Below are positions 16,591-26,151 of a DNA stretch of 50,570 nt, piece by piece. The stretch covers positions 1-50,570 of the forward strand of contig CAKZIX010000148.1 of NCBI GenBank assembly GCA_936936565.1. The letters are read 5' to 3'. The stretch's first letter is position 1; every line of letters begins with the position of its first letter. The stretch comes from an uncultured Nocardiaceae bacterium (lineage in GTDB: Bacteria > Actinomycetota > Actinomycetes > Mycobacteriales > Mycobacteriaceae). The position numbers and the translations under genes were made by a program. A model generated the notes under the pieces. That model was not told where the DNA came from and made no database searches. It was given only the letters and a program-made list of their open reading frames with translations.

Positions 16591-17745
16591 GTGACTACCG
16601 ACAGCGAAATCCGGCACGATCGCGGCGACATCATCGGCAAGGGCCTGCTGTGGCTGGCGAAATGGTCGCTGTGCATCGTGGCGATCGCCGCCGGCGCGTG
16701 GGTGCTCGGGTTCCTCCTCGAGCACCTGTGGGTCATCGTGTTGCCCGTAGCGCTGGCCCTCGTCGTCGCGACCGTCCTGTGGCCGCCCACCCGCATGATG
16801 CGCAATCTCGGTATGCCCGCCGCCGCGGCCGCGGGCATCTCGATCCTCGGCTTCTTCGCAGTGCTGGCGGGCGTGATCGCGCTGATCGTGCCCTCGGTGA
16901 TCGACCAGGCACCGGAACTGTCCCAAAAGGCCACCGCGGGCGTGCAGAAGGTGCAGGAGTGGCTGCAAGGCCCGCCCCTGAACATCCGCGACGAGCAGAT
17001 CGACAAGTTCACCCAGGGGCTCATCACCAAGATTCAGGAAAGCCAGGAGCAGATCGCCTCCGGCGTGTTCACCACCGTCAATGCCGCCACCTCGGCGCTG
17101 GTGTCGATAGTGCTGGTGCTGTTCCTGACGTTCTTCTTCGTCAAGGACGGACCGCGGTTCCTGCCGTGGCTGCGCTCGGTCACCGGCGAACGCGCGGGCC
17201 GCCACCTCGACGCCGTGCTGTGCCGGGTGTGGACGACCCTCGGCGGCTTCATCCGCACGCAGGCACTCGTCAGCCTGGTGGACGCGATCTTCATCGGTAC
17301 CGGGCTGTTGATCCTGGGCGTGCCGCTGGCCTGGGTGCTCGCCGTCATCACCTTCGTGGCGGGATTCATCCCACTGGTCGGCGCTGTCGTCGCCGGCACC
17401 CTCGCGGTACTGGTGGCACTCGTCGGCAACGGGTTCACCACCGCGGTCATCGTGCTGATCATCGTTATCGTGGTCCAGCAGATCGAAGGCAATGTGCTGC
17501 AACCGATTCTGCAGAGCCGCAGCATGCAGCTGCATGCCGTCGTGGTGCTGCTCGCGGTCACCGCAGGCGGCTCGCTGTTCGGGATCGTCGGCGCGTTCCT
17601 CGCCGTCCCGGTGGCAGCGGTGACCGCGGTGATAGTGCGCTACCTGGGCGAGCAGATCGCCGCCGAAACAGATCCGGACACCGAGGCGAAGGCGGCTACC
17701 CCGCCACCTGAACCTGCAGCCGCGAACCCGTCCGGCCGCGAATGA
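16591..17745 (+). CDS. AI-2E family membrane transporter
   Basis: This 384-residue protein matches the AI-2E/PerM family. It has two membrane helices near the N-terminus (about 20-60), a pair at about 75-110, a long extracytoplasmic amphipathic segment (110-170), then four or five more helices to about 350. The family-typical stretch PLVGAVVAGTLAVLVAL and the motif QQIEGNVLQPILQSRSM are near 265 and 297. Members export autoinducer-2, indole or ions; function here is unassigned. GTG at 16591 is the start. Its last 50 bases overlap the convergent 3' end of sbcC. Confidence 0.9.
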   Translation: MTTDSEIRHDRGDIIGKGLLWLAKWSLCIVAIAAGAWVLGFLLEHLWVIVLPVALALVVATVLWPPTRMMRNLGMPAAAAAGISILGFFAVLAGVIALIVPSVIDQAPELSQKATAGVQKVQEWLQGPPLNIRDEQIDKFTQGLITKIQESQEQIASGVFTTVNAATSALVSIVLVLFLTFFFVKDGPRFLPWLRSVTGERAGRHLDAVLCRVWTTLGGFIRTQALVSLVDAIFIGTGLLILGVPLAWVLAVITFVAGFIPLVGAVVAGTLAVLVALVGNGFTTAVIVLIIVIVVQQIEGNVLQPILQSRSMQLHAVVVLLAVTAGGSLFGIVGAFLAVPVAAVTAVIVRYLGEQIAAETDPDTEAKAATPPPEPAAANPSGRE

Positions 17746-20700
17746 CGTGCAGCCGGCTGGGAATGCGCTGACGCATCTCGTCCACATGGCTGACGATGCC
17801 CACCACCCGGCCGGCCTCACGCAATTCGTCGAGCACGCTCATCACCAGATCGAGGGTGTCCTCGTCGAGGGTGCCGAAGCCCTCGTCGATGAACATGGTG
17901 TCCAGCAGCAGCCCACCGCTCTCCGCGGCCACCACGTCGGCCAGCCCGAGGGCCAGCGCCAGTGAGGCGATGAACGTTTCACCGCCCGACAGTGTCTTGG
18001 CCGAGCGCACCGAACCGGTGTAGTCGTCGCGCACGTCGAGACCCAGACCGCCCCGCTTGCCGCGCGCCCCCGCCGCATCGGTGTGCACGAATTCGTACCG
18101 GCCGCCGGACATCCGGCGCAACCGCACCGACCCGGCCAGCGCCACCTCTTCCAGCCGGGCCGCAAGCACATAGGACCGCAACGACATTCGTCGGCTGTTG
18201 GTGCCGCGCCCGGCGACCAGATCGGCGATTTCGGCGAGTTCGTCGTGGCGGGCCTGCATGGGTGCCAGCCGATCTGCCGCCGCCCACAGCTGGGCCACCA
18301 AGGTTTCCACGTCGTCGGCGCGGCGGCGGGCATCGGCATGCTCGGCCACCGCGCGATCCACCGCGGCCGCCGCAGCGATGTGTGTCGCCTCGAGCGCCTC
18401 GAGATCCGGTGCCGCGACGCCGGTGGCCGCAACCACGTCGGCGTCGTCGAGCACCCCGCGCGCATGCGCGGTGCGGCGCGCGGCGGCATCGAGTTCGTCC
18501 TCGGCGGCACGCTGCCAGCGGTCCGTGCGCACCGCGGCCACGCCGGCCGCGGCATCGGCAAAGCCCTGCGCCACCGCGAGTTCGGCGAGGCGGGCCGCGC
18601 TGTCTTCGCTGCGCTGCTGCGCGGCGCGCGCCGCGACGACGGCATTGCGCACGTCCCGGGCGGCCTGGATCGCGGCCGTCAGCTCGGTGCGGCGCACGCG
18701 CGATTGCGCGTATCGCGCGTCGCGACCCTGCCCGACGTGCGCAGCGCGGCGACCTGCGGACTCGGTGCGAGCATGGCGCGCGGAAGCCCCGGCCGCAGTG
18801 CGCGCGGTGTCGGCGGTGCCCTCGACGTCCGCAGCGCGCGCGGCGCCCTCGACATCGGCGATGCGCCCGGAGTTCTCGGCGTCGCCGCCCTGCAGCATGC
18901 GCTCGACGTCGACACGGCGCGCTTCGTACTCCGCCAGGCGCGCGCGCACGGCGCGCTGCCGCTCCGTCACCGCGGTGGCGCGGGCATCCAACTCCCGCAA
19001 CGACTGCGCCAATCCGGCGGCCTCGGCCCGCAGCGTATCCAGCTCGGCCCGCAGGCTTTTCGCAGCGCGGCCCGCCGTCTCGGCAGCCGCCAGCCGGGCG
19101 GCGGCAGCGGCGAGATCGGTCGCCAGCTGCTCGGGATCGGCGTCGCCGCCACGCTCCACCAGCACGTCGACGGCACGCTCGATCGCGGCGACCGCAGCAG
19201 CGGCGGCATCCCGATCGGCACCGGCGTGGCGCTCGGCGGCGACCGCTGCGCGTTCGTCGGCGACGGTGACTTCGCCGTCCCCCGGTACCGCGGGCGCCGG
19301 ATGTTCGACGGCACCGCACACCTGGCACGGCGCTCCCGCCCGCAGCTCGGCGGCCAATTCGCCTGCGATGCCGCGCAACCGGCGCTCCCGCAGCTCGAGG
19401 ACGCGTTCCCGAGCGTCCGCATGCGCGTCGCGGGCGGCCCGCAGTTCGTCGTGCGCCCCCGCCAATTCCCGCCGCCGCGCGGTGAGTTCCACGGCGGCAC
19501 GCGCCGCCTTGGTGCGCGCCTCGCGCTCCGCGCGCAGCGGTGCCACAGCCGCCGCGGCCGCGACCGCGGCTGCCAATCGGTCCTCGACATCAGCTGTGGC
19601 CGAGGGTAATTCGCCTTCCCGGGTGGTGAGCACACCGATCTGTGCCCGCACGTCGGCGAACTCGGCGGCCAGGCGCTCGAGCTCGCCGTGCAGGTGCGCG
19701 GCGCGCTCCTCGTCGGCGATCACCTCGTCTAGCACGCCGACCGTGGTGGTCCACGATTCGATCGCAGCGTCGAGACCAGCCGGGTCGTCGACCGGAGCCG
19801 GCTCACGCAGCTGAGCCACCGCCTCGGCGTGGCGGCGCTGCGCCCGCGCGGCCGCCGCGGCGGCCCGATCGCGATCCTCGGCGACGGCCGCCAGTGGCGC
19901 GGCCCGTTGCGCCGCACGCAATTCCGTCCGCAACGCCTGCAGGCGCGATGCCGCGGTGTCCGCGCCGGCCAGTACGGCGCGCGCGTCGGTGGCACGGCGC
20001 TGCAGGTCGGCAACGCGGCGCTGCGCGCTCAGCTCGCCGGCGGCCGCGGCCAGCGCGCGGCGATGACGTGCCAGCTCCGATTCGGTGTGCGCGGCAGCGG
20101 TGCGAACCTGGACGAGCAGCTCCTGCGCCCAAGCGACCGAACCGGTTTCGGTGCCCGGCAGCCCGGCGGCGCCACAGATTTGCGCGGACAGCCGCTCGAT
20201 GGCACGCACCTGTCCGTCGAGGGAGCTGGCGCTGTCGCGGCGCCAAGCCGCCAGGTGTTGCTCGGCTACCCCGAAACGCGCTGTGTCGAAAAGCCTTTCG
20301 AGCAGCTTCTCGCGATCGTCGGTGTCGGCACGCAGGAACCGCGCGAACTCCCCCTGCGGCAACAGCACCACCTGGAAGAACTGGTCGGCACTCATGCCGA
20401 GCAGCCGATTCACCTCGTCGCCGATTTCACCGATCCGAGTCAGGTTGTGACCCTTGCCGTCCAGCCAGGTGAGCGCCGCCTTCGCGTTGATCTTGCGCAG
20501 GCCGTTGCCACGCCGGCTCGGCCGCTGATGCTCAGGGCTGCGCGACAGCCGCAGCCGGCGCCCGCCGATGGTGGCCTCCAGCACGACATTCGGGACCGCT
20601 GCCACGTCGGCGTGATCGGAGTGCAGGCGCTTGGCCTCGCGGCGCACCCCGGGCACGGTGCCGTAGAGCGCGAAGGCAATCGCGTCCAGCACAGTCGTTT

Positions 20701-20821
20701 TCCCAGCGCCCGTCTGCCCGTGGAGCAAGAACAGGCCATCGGTGCCGAGGGCGTCGAAATCGACCACCGCGGTATCGGCGAACGCGCCGAACGCGGTGAT
20801 CTCGAGGCGGTGCAGCCTCAC
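17696..20821 (-). CDS. sbcC: Nuclease subunit SbcC (Rad50-like)
   Basis: This 1041-residue SMC-like ATPase works with SbcD to open DNA ends and cleave hairpins. Walker A is HGQTGAGKTT near residue 36. Two long alanine/arginine-rich coiled coils flank a zinc hook CQVCG (about 500), and the C-terminal lobe has the signature LSGGETFIASLALALG and Walker B IDEGFGTLD. The start is GTG at 20821, overlapping the sbcD stop by four bases (GTGA). The second coil contains a low-complexity segment at about residues 630-710. The last 50 bases overlap the AI-2E permease gene. Confidence 0.95.
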   Translation of the reverse strand: MRLHRLEITAFGAFADTAVVDFDALGTDGLFLLHGQTGAGKTTVLDAIAFALYGTVPGVRREAKRLHSDHADVAAVPNVVLEATIGGRRLRLSRSPEHQRPSRRGNGLRKINAKAALTWLDGKGHNLTRIGEIGDEVNRLLGMSADQFFQVVLLPQGEFARFLRADTDDREKLLERLFDTARFGVAEQHLAAWRRDSASSLDGQVRAIERLSAQICGAAGLPGTETGSVAWAQELLVQVRTAAAHTESELARHRRALAAAAGELSAQRRVADLQRRATDARAVLAGADTAASRLQALRTELRAAQRAAPLAAVAEDRDRAAAAAARAQRRHAEAVAQLREPAPVDDPAGLDAAIESWTTTVGVLDEVIADEERAAHLHGELERLAAEFADVRAQIGVLTTREGELPSATADVEDRLAAAVAAAAAVAPLRAEREARTKAARAAVELTARRRELAGAHDELRAARDAHADARERVLELRERRLRGIAGELAAELRAGAPCQVCGAVEHPAPAVPGDGEVTVADERAAVAAERHAGADRDAAAAAVAAIERAVDVLVERGGDADPEQLATDLAAAAARLAAAETAGRAAKSLRAELDTLRAEAAGLAQSLRELDARATAVTERQRAVRARLAEYEARRVDVERMLQGGDAENSGRIADVEGAARAADVEGTADTARTAAGASARHARTESAGRRAAHVGQGRDARYAQSRVRRTELTAAIQAARDVRNAVVAARAAQQRSEDSAARLAELAVAQGFADAAAGVAAVRTDRWQRAAEDELDAAARRTAHARGVLDDADVVAATGVAAPDLEALEATHIAAAAAVDRAVAEHADARRRADDVETLVAQLWAAADRLAPMQARHDELAEIADLVAGRGTNSRRMSLRSYVLAARLEEVALAGSVRLRRMSGGRYEFVHTDAAGARGKRGGLGLDVRDDYTGSVRSAKTLSGGETFIASLALALGLADVVAAESGGLLLDTMFIDEGFGTLDEDTLDLVMSVLDELREAGRVVGIVSHVDEMRQRIPSRLHVIRGRTGSRLQVQVAG

Positions 20822-21963
20822 GCCGATTCCTCCAGTGCCGCCGGCCCGGCGTCCGGAACCTCGCGCACCGCCGCCGCCAAAGCCTTGGTGAGCCAGCCCA
20901 TTTCACGATCGGTGGGTGCACCCCGAACGTCGGTGACGAACCGGGCGGCGATCGTGGTGTCGTCGCGGCCGGCGACCCGATCGCGATAGCGCAACTGGAT
21001 CGGCGCCTGCGGGCGCTGCCACTCGACGTGAATAGCGTGTGGGAAGCGCTCCTGCAGCCGGCGCATAGCGTCCAGCGGACGCACCTCGTCGGTGAGCACC
21101 GCGGACACGTAATGCGTTTCGGCCGTTGCGAATCGCGACTCGGCGAGCAGCTCGGCGAGCGTACCGGTGAGCTGGCTGAGCCCGCGCACCACCGGCAGCT
21201 CGTGGCGCGTGACGGTGCCGCGGTCCAGATCCACGATCCAAGTGGCCTTGCGGTGCGAGCGTTCACCGAACGAATACGGCAGCGGCGAACCGCAATAGCG
21301 CACCCGCTCGGCCACCGTCTGCGGCGAATGCAGGTGCCCGAGGGCGACGTAGTCGATACCGTCGAAAATGGACAGGGGCACCGTCTCCACCCCACCGACG
21401 CTGATCGAGCGCTCCGAACCAGCTGCCGCACAGCCGGTTACGAAGGCGTGCGCGAGCACTACACTGCGCAGGCCGCGGATTTCGGCGTCGCGGTGGATAC
21501 GCGCCATCGCCGCGGTGAGCACGTCGGCGTGTGTGCGCGCCTGCGGCACGTCCAATTCCGCACGCGCGGTTTCCGGTTCGAGATAGGGGATGCCGTAGAA
21601 GGCGGTGTCGCCGATGAGCACCGGATTGTCGACATCGCGGACGCGGGTGCGCAGGTGCAGCCCGCCCGCCGCGGCGAACGCCGCCGCCGCGCCGAGGCGG
21701 GCCGGCGAATCGTGGTTGCCCGAGGTTGCCACGATGTGCGCCCCCGCCGCGCGAATGGCCTCGAAGGCCGTGTTGCACACCGTGATTGCGTCCGCACTCG
21801 GAATCGCGCGGTCGTACACGTCGCCCGGCACGACGACGACGTCGACCCGCTCGGCGGCAACGAGCTCGGCGATCGACGCGAGCACCGCGCGCTGATCGTC
21901 GAGCAAGTCGACCCCGTGGAACGTCCGGCCGATGTGCCAGTCCGAGGTGTGCAGTATCCGCAT
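20818..21963 (-). CDS. sbcD: Nuclease subunit SbcD (Mre11-like)
   Basis: This 381-residue metallophosphoesterase is the catalytic partner of SbcC. All metal-binding motifs are visible: HTSDWHIG (residues 5-12), PGDVYDR (near 48), SGNHDS (near 83), LAHAFV (near 169) and ALGHLHSPQ (near 209). The enzyme is a manganese-dependent exo/endonuclease. ATG at 21963 starts the conserved MRILHTSDWH; the open frame upstream has no family sequence. It is first in a two-gene operon with sbcC. Upstream, 90 bp separates it from the divergent rmuC gene, so two or more DNA-end-processing genes share this locus. Confidence 0.96.
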   Translation of the reverse strand: MRILHTSDWHIGRTFHGVDLLDDQRAVLASIAELVAAERVDVVVVPGDVYDRAIPSADAITVCNTAFEAIRAAGAHIVATSGNHDSPARLGAAAAFAAAGGLHLRTRVRDVDNPVLIGDTAFYGIPYLEPETARAELDVPQARTHADVLTAAMARIHRDAEIRGLRSVVLAHAFVTGCAAAGSERSISVGGVETVPLSIFDGIDYVALGHLHSPQTVAERVRYCGSPLPYSFGERSHRKATWIVDLDRGTVTRHELPVVRGLSQLTGTLAELLAESRFATAETHYVSAVLTDEVRPLDAMRRLQERFPHAIHVEWQRPQAPIQLRYRDRVAGRDDTTIAARFVTDVRGAPTDREMGWLTKALAAAVREVPDAGPAALEESA

Positions 21964-22053
21964 GATCGCGACGTTAGGCGGACCCACCGACAAAGTCCGA
22001 TTGCCTCGCCGCGCACCCGAGACTTGTCGTAGCCCTGTGGCAAGGTCGCGATC

Positions 22054-23100
22054 ATGAACGGATGGACGGCGTTTGCGCTGCTCGTCGCGGCGGCGCTCGG
22101 GTTCGCGGCGGGCTGGCTGGTGCGCAGGCCGCCCGTCGGGGAAACGCGGATCGCGGCCGAGCTCGGCCCGCTTCGCGAGGCGGTGGGCGCACTCGGTCAG
22201 CAGGTGCAGCGGGTGGAAACCAGCCGCGCAGACGCGTATGCCGGTCTGCGCGAGCAGGTTTCCGCCATGCACCGCTCGTCGCAACTGTTGTCCATGCAAA
22301 CCGGCCAGCTCGTCACCGCGCTCCGGGCCCCGCAGGTCCGCGGGCGCTGGGGCGAAATCCAGCTCGAGCGGGTGGTGGAGCTGGCGGGCATGGTCCGGCA
22401 CTGCGATTTCGACACTCAGGTCGCCGCCGACGGCGTCCGGCCGGACATGTTGGTGCGGCTCTCCGGTGGGCGGCAGATCATCGTCGATGCCAAGGTTCCC
22501 TTCGCGGCGTACCTGGACGCCACCTTCGAAGAGGAGCCACGGGCGCGCAACCAATTGCTGGCGCGCCACGCCCGCCACCTGCGCGAGCATGTCGACAAGC
22601 TTGCCGACAAGGCCTACTGGGAGTCCTTCGATCCCACACCCGAGTTCGTCGTGCTGTTTCTGCCGGGGGATCCATTTCTCGACGCCGCGCTCACCACGGA
22701 CGAGACGCTGCTCGAATACGCGTTCTCCCGCAACATCGTGCTCGCCACCCCCACCACACTCGTCGCGTTGCTGCGCACCGTGGCTCTGGGCTGGCAGCAC
22801 GAGGCGCTCGCCGAGGATGCCGCCACCATCCTGCGCCTCGGCCGGGAGTTGCATCAGCGGATCGGCACCGTCGGCCGGCATCTGGATCGGCTCGGCGGCC
22901 AACTCGCCCGGGCCGTCGATGCGTTCAACCACACAGTTGCCTCCCTGGACACCCGTGTTCTGGTCACCGCGCGCAAGCTCGACGACCTCGGCAGATACGA
23001 CACCGAGACGCCGTCGGCACGGCAGGTCGAAACGTGGCCGCGGGCCGTCGGCACCGGCGATCGTGGCGGCGGGGGCGGAGGCGCCAACGATGCTTTTTGA
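22054..23100 (+). CDS. rmuC: DNA recombination protein RmuC
   Basis: This 348-residue protein has an N-terminal membrane helix (residues 3-23), a coiled-coil stretch (about 40-80) and the RmuC nuclease-like core. Core motifs are GRWGEIQLERVVELAGM near 97, RPDMLVRLSGGRQIIVDAK near 128, and FLPGDPFLDAAL near 203. It is thought to limit inversions at repeats and contains a restriction-endonuclease-like fold. It is shorter than the E. coli protein, as usual in actinobacteria. It ends with a glycine-rich tail. It diverges from sbcDC and leads into the DUF6542 gene 23 bases downstream. Confidence 0.93.
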   Translation: MNGWTAFALLVAAALGFAAGWLVRRPPVGETRIAAELGPLREAVGALGQQVQRVETSRADAYAGLREQVSAMHRSSQLLSMQTGQLVTALRAPQVRGRWGEIQLERVVELAGMVRHCDFDTQVAADGVRPDMLVRLSGGRQIIVDAKVPFAAYLDATFEEEPRARNQLLARHARHLREHVDKLADKAYWESFDPTPEFVVLFLPGDPFLDAALTTDETLLEYAFSRNIVLATPTTLVALLRTVALGWQHEALAEDAATILRLGRELHQRIGTVGRHLDRLGGQLARAVDAFNHTVASLDTRVLVTARKLDDLGRYDTETPSARQVETWPRAVGTGDRGGGGGGANDAF

Positions 23101-23123
23101 GCCCTACCGGTTAGTGTCGAAGT

Positions 23124-24458
23124 GTGCCCTCGTTTCAACACGCCCGTCCGGCGGTTCCGCTCGCCCTGCGGTCGGTTGTTCCGAGTATCCCCGGAATTCC
23201 CATGGGCGGTGCCATCGCCGTAGCCATCGGAGCCACCCTCGTCGGGTACTTCGTCGACTCCTCGCGCGGCACCGATCTGACGTTCGTCTTCGCGGCGCTG
23301 TACTTCCTCGGTTGCGTGGCGGCGGTGGCCGCCGTGCGCCATCGCGGCCTGTTCACCGCGTGCGTACAGCCACCGCTGATCCTGTTCGCGGCAGTACCAC
23401 TGGCCTACCAGCATTTCCGCGACACCGGCGACACGTCCGTCAAAGACATCCTGCTCAACGTCGCGATCCCGCTGGTGGAGCGGTTCCCCCTGATGCTTTT
23501 CACCACGGTGGTGGTGCTCGCCGTGGCCGCCGGACGGGTGTATCTCGCACGCTCGTCGGGCGATGCTCGCGCCGGCCGCGCGACGCGCCCGGCGCGGCGC
23601 GCGCGCCTGCTGGACGCGGACGGGCCCGCAGGCCCGCCACCCCGGCCGGTTGCCCGGCGCACCGCGGACGGCGCCGCCCGTCCGGCAGCCTCGGCCCGCC
23701 GCGTCGCTGCCGAAGCCACCCGCCGACCGGACCCGGCGGACACCGCTGACGCTGCCGCCCGCGCGACGCCCGAACCGCGGCGGCGCACGGCCGCCGAGCC
23801 GGCGCGGCGCGCGCAGCCCACCTCGCGCGGCGCAGAAATAGTCGACCGCACGGGCGCACCGACCGGACGCAGCGGCCGCCGAACCGAACGCAACGCAGAA
23901 CCGAGTGACGGCGCCGATCTCGTGGACCGCTCTGGCCGACCCACCGGACGCGCGGGCCGCCGCGACCCCGAGTCCACCAGCCGCCTCGACCGCACTCGAG
24001 ACATCGTCGACCGCACCGGCGCACCGACCGAGCGCAGCGGACGTCGCACAGCGCGCAACTCCGAACCGAGTGAGCGCAGCTCAGACCTCGTCGATCGCAC
24101 CGGAAGTTCCAGTCGCGCACAACGATCCGAGCGCACCGCTGGACCGAGCAGCCGCGCGTCCGGAGCGGCTGCGCGCGGCGCCGATGCATCAGGCCGCGAG
24201 GTGCGCCCGTCCGGACGCGAACCCGAACGTGGCCGCGCCGATTCCCCTCGCTCCGCACAGGAGCCGACGAGCGGTGCTCCCGATCCGCGGGTCGCACCGG
24301 CTCGCGCACAACCGGCAACTGGCGGACTCGGCATGCCCGGCCGCCGCGCGATGCGCTCGCGCAGCGAGCAGCTCGCGCCCCAGCCCGACAATCCCCCGCC
24401 GGACCTGCCCGCGCACCCCCTGCCGAACGTGCGCTACCGCCGCCGCGCCGAAGACTGA
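23124..24458 (+). CDS. DUF6542 membrane protein with arginine-rich repeat tail
   Basis: This 444-residue protein has four membrane helices in residues 25-140, as in the actinobacterial DUF6542 family (M. tuberculosis Rv1111c-like, next to ispH there too). A cytoplasmic tail of about 300 residues is rich in arginine, alanine and proline. The tail holds four repeats of about 28 residues beginning IVDRTG or LVDRSG, at about 239, 266, 294 and 322. The tail is strongly basic and likely disordered; nucleic-acid or lipid-headgroup binding is conceivable but not shown. GTG at 23124 starts the protein. It converges on ispH. Confidence 0.82.
   Translation: MPSFQHARPAVPLALRSVVPSIPGIPMGGAIAVAIGATLVGYFVDSSRGTDLTFVFAALYFLGCVAAVAAVRHRGLFTACVQPPLILFAAVPLAYQHFRDTGDTSVKDILLNVAIPLVERFPLMLFTTVVVLAVAAGRVYLARSSGDARAGRATRPARRARLLDADGPAGPPPRPVARRTADGAARPAASARRVAAEATRRPDPADTADAAARATPEPRRRTAAEPARRAQPTSRGAEIVDRTGAPTGRSGRRTERNAEPSDGADLVDRSGRPTGRAGRRDPESTSRLDRTRDIVDRTGAPTERSGRRTARNSEPSERSSDLVDRTGSSSRAQRSERTAGPSSRASGAAARGADASGREVRPSGREPERGRADSPRSAQEPTSGAPDPRVAPARAQPATGGLGMPGRRAMRSRSEQLAPQPDNPPPDLPAHPLPNVRYRRRAED
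23838..24120 (+). repeat. Four degenerate 84-bp coding repeats in the DUF6542 gene
   Basis: Units start at about 23838, 23919, 24003 and 24087 (81, 84 and 84 bp apart). Each begins with codons for [IL]VDR[TS]G, and the first three continue with a PTxRxGRR segment. They remain in frame, so expansion or contraction would alter only the tail length. Confidence 0.75.
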
Positions 24459-24556
24459 ACGTTCCGCTGTCCGGGCCGGCGGTCGACAGTGTTCCGGCCG
24501 CAGGTGGGTGCCGCACTCGCGACAGCTCCACGATGTGAACGGCACACGACCGACTG

Positions 24557-25552
24557 CTATCCCCGACGGGACGGGCGCAGTTCCCGGGGCAGCGCGAAGA
24601 CCAGCGTCTCGTTCGCAGTGGTCACCGATTGGACGTCGCCGAAACCGCGCTCGGCCAGAAAATCGAGCACGCCGCGCACCAGAATTTCCGGCACCGAGGC
24701 GCCGGAGGTGATCCCGACGGTCTGCACGCCGTCCAGCCAGGATTCCTGGATTTCCTTGGCGAAGTCGACCAGGTAGGAGGCCCGCGCACCCGCGCCGAGG
24801 GCGACCTCGACCAGCCGCTTGGAGTTGGACGAGTTCTGCGAGCCGACCACGATCACCAGATCGCATTCCGGCGCCATCGCCTTCACCGCGACCTGGCGGT
24901 TCTGGGTTGCGTAGCAGATGTCGTCGGACGGCGGATCCTGCAGCTTCGGGAACTTCTCCCGAAGGCGCGCAACGGTCTCCATGGTTTCGTCGACCGACAG
25001 GGTGGTCTGCGAGAGCCAGATGACCTTGTTTTCGTCACGCACCGAGACGCCGTCGACCGACTCCGGGCCGTCGACGAGCTGCACGTGGTCGGGCGCCTCG
25101 CCCGCGGTGCCCTCGACCTCCTCGTGGCCCTCGTGGCCGATGAGCAGGATGTCGTAATCCTCACGCGCGAATCGCTTGGCCTCCTGGTGCACCTTGGTGA
25201 CCAGCGGGCAGGTGGCGTCGATGGTGCGCAGGTTGCGTTCGGCGGCCGCGGCGTGGACCGCCGGAGACACCCCGTGCGCGGAGAAGATCAGCAGCGCCCC
25301 GGCGGGCACCTCGTCGGTTTCGTCGACGAAGATGACGCCCTGCTCGGTGAGGGTGTCCACCACGTGGCGGTTGTGCACGATCTCTTTGCGCACGTAGATG
25401 GGTGCGCCGTGCTTGGCGAGCGCCTTCTCGACGGTCTCGACAGCGCGGTCGACGCCCGCGCAGTAGCCGCGCGGTTCGGCGAGCAGGACGCGCTTGGTTC
25501 CCGTGCTGGGCAGACGCGTGGTACCGACGGAGAGCGGAACGGCCGAAGACAT
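24557..25552 (-). CDS. ispH: 4-hydroxy-3-methylbut-2-enyl diphosphate reductase
   Basis: IspH catalyses the last step of the MEP isoprenoid pathway, reducing HMBPP to IPP and DMAPP with an iron-sulfur cluster. The three cluster cysteines are visible in RGYCAGVDRA, DATCPLV and DDICYATQNRQ, and the HGVSP substrate motif in SAHGVSP. The protein is 331 residues, slightly longer than the E. coli one because of an N-terminal extension (SSAVPLSVGTTRLPSTGTK). ATG at 25552 is used; an upstream GTG is possible. It is divergent from the lipid-droplet-protein gene, with a 41-bp gap. It supplies the prenyl synthase later in the window. Confidence 0.97.
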   Translation of the reverse strand: MSSAVPLSVGTTRLPSTGTKRVLLAEPRGYCAGVDRAVETVEKALAKHGAPIYVRKEIVHNRHVVDTLTEQGVIFVDETDEVPAGALLIFSAHGVSPAVHAAAAERNLRTIDATCPLVTKVHQEAKRFAREDYDILLIGHEGHEEVEGTAGEAPDHVQLVDGPESVDGVSVRDENKVIWLSQTTLSVDETMETVARLREKFPKLQDPPSDDICYATQNRQVAVKAMAPECDLVIVVGSQNSSNSKRLVEVALGAGARASYLVDFAKEIQESWLDGVQTVGITSGASVPEILVRGVLDFLAERGFGDVQSVTTANETLVFALPRELRPSRRG

Positions 25553-25593
25553 GACCCCAAGGATAGGCGTTCGCACCGACTACGCTGATTCGT

Positions 25594-26151
25594 ATGTTTC
25601 GTCCGCCATATCTCGCGCGCGTAGCCGCCGGTGCCGTCGTGTACGCCCTGGAGGAAGCGCAGAAGCTGCCGAAGGCCGCGGTCAATCTGCCGATCACCGC
25701 GGTCAGCCAGGTGCTGCAGACGACGATGCACGCCCAGCAGTTCGTGACGAGCCTCGCAATCAAGGGCGATCAAGTCTTCGAGTCGCTCACCGGCGAGGCC
25801 GCCGAGCGGCCGCAGTGGGCCACCTTCGACGAAGACGAGACCGACCCCGACGTGCCGGACGCCGGCGAGCGGTCCGGGCGGTTCGCGCTCTACTCGATGG
25901 GGGCCCAGCCGAGCAACGGCGCGACATCCGCCGGCCGGCCGCAGCCACCCGCCAAGCCGAAGGCGCAGCTGCCCGAGGTCGGCGAGCGTCTGGACTACCC
26001 GTCGCTCACGCTTGCGCAACTGCGCGCGCGCCTGCGCTCGCTGTCGGTCGACGAGCTCACCGCGCTGCTCGACTACGAAGACGCGACGCAGGCCCGCGCG
26101 CCGTACCAGACATTGCTCGCGAACCGGATCGCGGCCGCGAAGGCAAAGTGA
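25594..26151 (+). CDS. Lipid-droplet-associated protein-like (Rv1109c family)
   Basis: This 185-residue protein has a hydrophobic-amphipathic N-terminal half (MFRPPYLARVAAGAVVYALE to about residue 70), a low-complexity linker, and a helical C-terminal region with LRARLRSLSVDELTALLDYE. The family sits beside xseA in mycobacteria and nocardiae and carries the name lipid droplet-associated protein in public annotation, as I recall. The amphipathic helices would suit surface binding to lipid. The ATG lies close to divergent ispH. The stop overlaps the GTG start of xseA by four bases (GTGA). Confidence 0.8.
   Translation: MFRPPYLARVAAGAVVYALEEAQKLPKAAVNLPITAVSQVLQTTMHAQQFVTSLAIKGDQVFESLTGEAAERPQWATFDEDETDPDVPDAGERSGRFALYSMGAQPSNGATSAGRPQPPAKPKAQLPEVGERLDYPSLTLAQLRARLRSLSVDELTALLDYEDATQARAPYQTLLANRIAAAKAK

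Noticed and set aside
18083..19814. Plus-strand open frames inside sbcC
   Set aside because: They arise from alanine/arginine-rich coiled-coil codons read backwards.
22073..23749. Alternative-frame open reading through rmuC and DUF6542
   Set aside because: It is Arg/Ser/Pro-rich shadow; the rmuC and DUF6542 frames show membrane helices and family motifs.
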